Assembly (NCBI GenBank): GCA_007127275.1
Contig: SKZP01000572.1
Coordinates: 1-7,275, forward strand
DNA from: Planctomycetota bacterium
GTDB lineage: Bacteria; Planctomycetota; UBA8742; SKZP01
Direction of reading: 5' to 3'
DNA: 7,275 bases
The notes under the pieces were generated by a model. It had not been told where the DNA came from and did not search any database. It saw nothing but the letters and a program-made list of their open reading frames with translations. Shown here piece after piece: positions 6,022-7,275 of this stretch (its first letter is position 1; each line of letters starts with the position of its first letter). Both the position numbers and the translations under genes were made by a program.

Positions 6022-6044
6022 GACACTCTAACGTGTAGTGTGTC
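6022..6044 (+). promoter_or_regulatory. 23-bp imperfect palindrome upstream of dnaA
   Basis: GACAC (6022-6026) pairs with GTGTC (6040-6044), a T-T mismatch follows, then CTA (6028-6030) pairs with TAG (6036-6038) around the loop ACGTG. The dyad could be a protein-binding operator or an RNA hairpin in the leader. It has no match to a known operator that I recognise. Confidence 0.4.
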
Positions 6045-6060
6045 AATGGAATAGGATGGC

Positions 6061-6113
6061 TCGATTCCACCCCCTCGGACGCGGGCGTCGGCGCGCAGCC
6101 CGCGTGGGGTCGA
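6061..6113 (+). promoter_or_regulatory. Multi-segment stem-loop in the dnaA leader
   Basis: CGCGGGC (6080-6086) pairs with GCCCGCG (6098-6104), and ACCCC (6069-6073) pairs with GGGGT (6106-6110). Alternatively, TCGA (6061-6064) pairs with TCGA (6110-6113). Together they form a GC-rich bulged stem about 150 nt before the dnaA start. A smaller stem, CGGCGAT and ATC-GCCG with a 2-nt bulge, lies at 6214-6232. Confidence 0.35.
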
Positions 6114-6264
6114 GTCGGCCGTGTTGTCGTCGCGTGACGTCCAAAGAGTGCCGCGGCCATGCGTTGCTCGCCGCCCGCCGCCGTCGTCCAGCGGGGCGCT
6201 GCGGCTCGCTGCTCGGCGATCGAATCGTGCCGTCTGATTTGTCACCGTTGCTTGGAGTGCCACC

Positions 6265-7275
6265 GTGTCCACCACCCTCAAAGCCAGTTGGCCCCAGATC
6301 CGCGAGTCGATTCGAGAACGCATCGGCGAGCTTTGGTACAACGCCTGGCTCAAGGATGCTCACCTGATCACGCTCGACCAGAACGTCATTGAGCTAGGGG
6401 TGGCCGGGCACTTCTTCGCTGAATGGATTCAGGAGAAGTACGCCGAGCAGATTCTCGACGCGGTGGAAGAGGTCACCGGCCTGCGTCCGGAGCTCAAGCT
6501 CTCCATCTCCGGCTTTCTGTTTCGCAAGATGCGCGAACAACAGCAGGAGGTGCTCGAGGAGGTTCGCAACGCGAGCAAGGAAGCAACGGAAAAGAAGCCG
6601 GCAAGCAAGAACAACAACAGGCGCGACGGGACGGGGCGCCGGCAGATATTCGCCCTGCAGGAGAAATACGCGCTCGATGAGTTCGTCGTCGGCACGTCGA
6701 ACAAGCTCGCCTTCAATATTGCGCGCAAGATTGTCGAGAACCCGCAGGAGGACAACGACAAGCGTAACCCCTTTTTCCTGTACGGCTCCTCCGGTGTAGG
6801 CAAGACCCACCTCTTGCAGGGAATCACGCAGGAATTGCTCGGTCGCTACAACCAACTGCGCGTCTTGTACGTCACCTGCGAGTATTTTCTCAACCGCTAC
6901 GTGCGGGCCGCGAAGGACAACGACACCGAGGCCTTCCGCAAGCAGTTTCGTGATGTCGACGTGCTGCTTGTCGACGACGTCCACCAACTGGCGAACAAGC
7001 AGAAGACGCAACACGAGTTCCTGCACACCTTCGACCATCTGCTCGACAAGGGGAGCCAACTCGTCATTGCGAGCGCCCAGCCGCCGCGAGCCCTGGAGAA
7101 AGTATCCGAGCGACTCGTCAACCGCTTCGAGGCGGGCCTCGTCACCAAGCTGGAGATGCCCGACAAGGAAACCCGCAAGGCAATTCTTCGGCGCCGGCTC
7201 GTTGCGCACGAACGGTTGCTGCGCCCCGAGATTGTCGACTTCCTCGCCGAGCGCATGAATGGCGACGTGCGGGAA
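6265..7275 (+). CDS. dnaA: Chromosomal replication initiator DnaA, N-terminal 337 residues (cut by the window edge)
   Basis: DnaA binds the origin and, as an ATP-bound filament, opens it. Domain I (about 5-80) shows the LWYNAWL (23-29) and HFFAEWIQEKY (49-59) segments used for self-association and helicase contact. A charged linker (about 88-125) leads to the AAA+ domain, which has the entry segment LDEFVVGTSNKLAFN (137-151), NPFFLYG with Walker A GSSGVGKT (174-181) and Walker B LLVDD (234-238). Then comes HQLANKQKTQHEFLHTF, where most DnaAs read IQFLANKE. Box VII arginines are at R283 and R287 (SERLVNRF). Sensor 1 reads IASAQPP (268-274) where TSDRPP is usual: the aspartate is A271. The DNA-binding domain IV lies beyond the window. 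GTG at 6265 is the only start codon after the in-frame stop at 6235, and GGAG (6254-6257) sits seven bases upstream. Confidence 0.96.
   Translation, partial: MSTTLKASWPQIRESIRERIGELWYNAWLKDAHLITLDQNVIELGVAGHFFAEWIQEKYAEQILDAVEEVTGLRPELKLSISGFLFRKMREQQQEVLEEVRNASKEATEKKPASKNNNRRDGTGRRQIFALQEKYALDEFVVGTSNKLAFNIARKIVENPQEDNDKRNPFFLYGSSGVGKTHLLQGITQELLGRYNQLRVLYVTCEYFLNRYVRAAKDNDTEAFRKQFRDVDVLLVDDVHQLANKQKTQHEFLHTFDHLLDKGSQLVIASAQPPRALEKVSERLVNRFEAGLVTKLEMPDKETRKAILRRRLVAHERLLRPEIVDFLAERMNGDVRE

Larger units (their letters stand above)
5652..6264. other. Gene-free divergent spacer: lipoprotein and dnaA control region
   Basis: This 613-bp stretch holds no credible coding sequence. It contains the lipoprotein leader repeat, a dnaA promoter and several inverted repeats in the dnaA leader, listed separately. 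I searched both strands by eye for TTATCCACA-like DnaA boxes, AT-rich unwinding tracts, rpmH and tRNA features, and found none. A T6 run at 5847-5852 has no hairpin in front of it. Confidence 0.6.

Noticed and set aside
6038..6367. Possible small gene upstream of and overlapping dnaA
   Set aside because: Arginine-rich composition with no family match. It overlaps the dnaA start by about 100 bases and is better explained as the dnaA leader.

Overview
This is a GC-rich bacterial chromosomal segment. It carries five protein genes, one of them cut by the right edge, and one RNA gene. Housekeeping functions dominate: the RNase P RNA, selenocysteine synthase SelA, an RNase HI fused to a Maf nucleotide pyrophosphatase, and the replication initiator DnaA. 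Shine-Dalgarno sites, sigma70-like promoters and a lipobox lipoprotein point to an ordinary diderm-type bacterium. The phylum cannot be fixed from the sequence alone. Planctomycete-, myxobacterial- or candidate-phylum-like lineages are all plausible, and I would not commit to one. No transposase, integrase, CRISPR array or tRNA gene was seen.

Layout, left to right. Positions 1-208 hold two hairpins and the leader of an NmrA-type NAD(P)-binding SDR gene (209-1081, +). A spacer with two palindromic GC-rich repeats (1153-1216) separates it from rnpB, which lies on the minus strand (about 1708 to 1290) with its promoter at 1716-1745. A gene-free divergent spacer follows, ending in a plausible promoter for selA (2167-3630, +). 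Behind selA sit a 45-bp imperfect tandem duplication, a branched stem-loop and another copy of a 13-bp repeat. Next is an RNase HI-Maf fusion gene (3822-5069, +). A symmetric terminator at 5092-5130 separates it from a convergent gene for a small HMA-domain lipoprotein with His/Asp-rich segments (5160-5618, -). The 646-bp divergent spacer before dnaA (6265 onward, +) has a good -35/-10 pair at 5883-5910 and a long, inverted-repeat-rich leader. It has no recognisable DnaA boxes.

The genes do not form one operon or pathway. SelA implies that the cell makes selenocysteine, so selB, selC and selD should be elsewhere. The rnpB RNA, RNase HI, Maf and DnaA are separate core functions. The most unusual points are the RNase HI-Maf fusion, loss of the sensor-1 aspartate in DnaA, and a context rule for isoleucine codons: ATT is used in 28 of 29 cases before G, so ATCG is almost absent from coding DNA. 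There is also a dispersed intergenic repeat family built on GCCCGTGGG.
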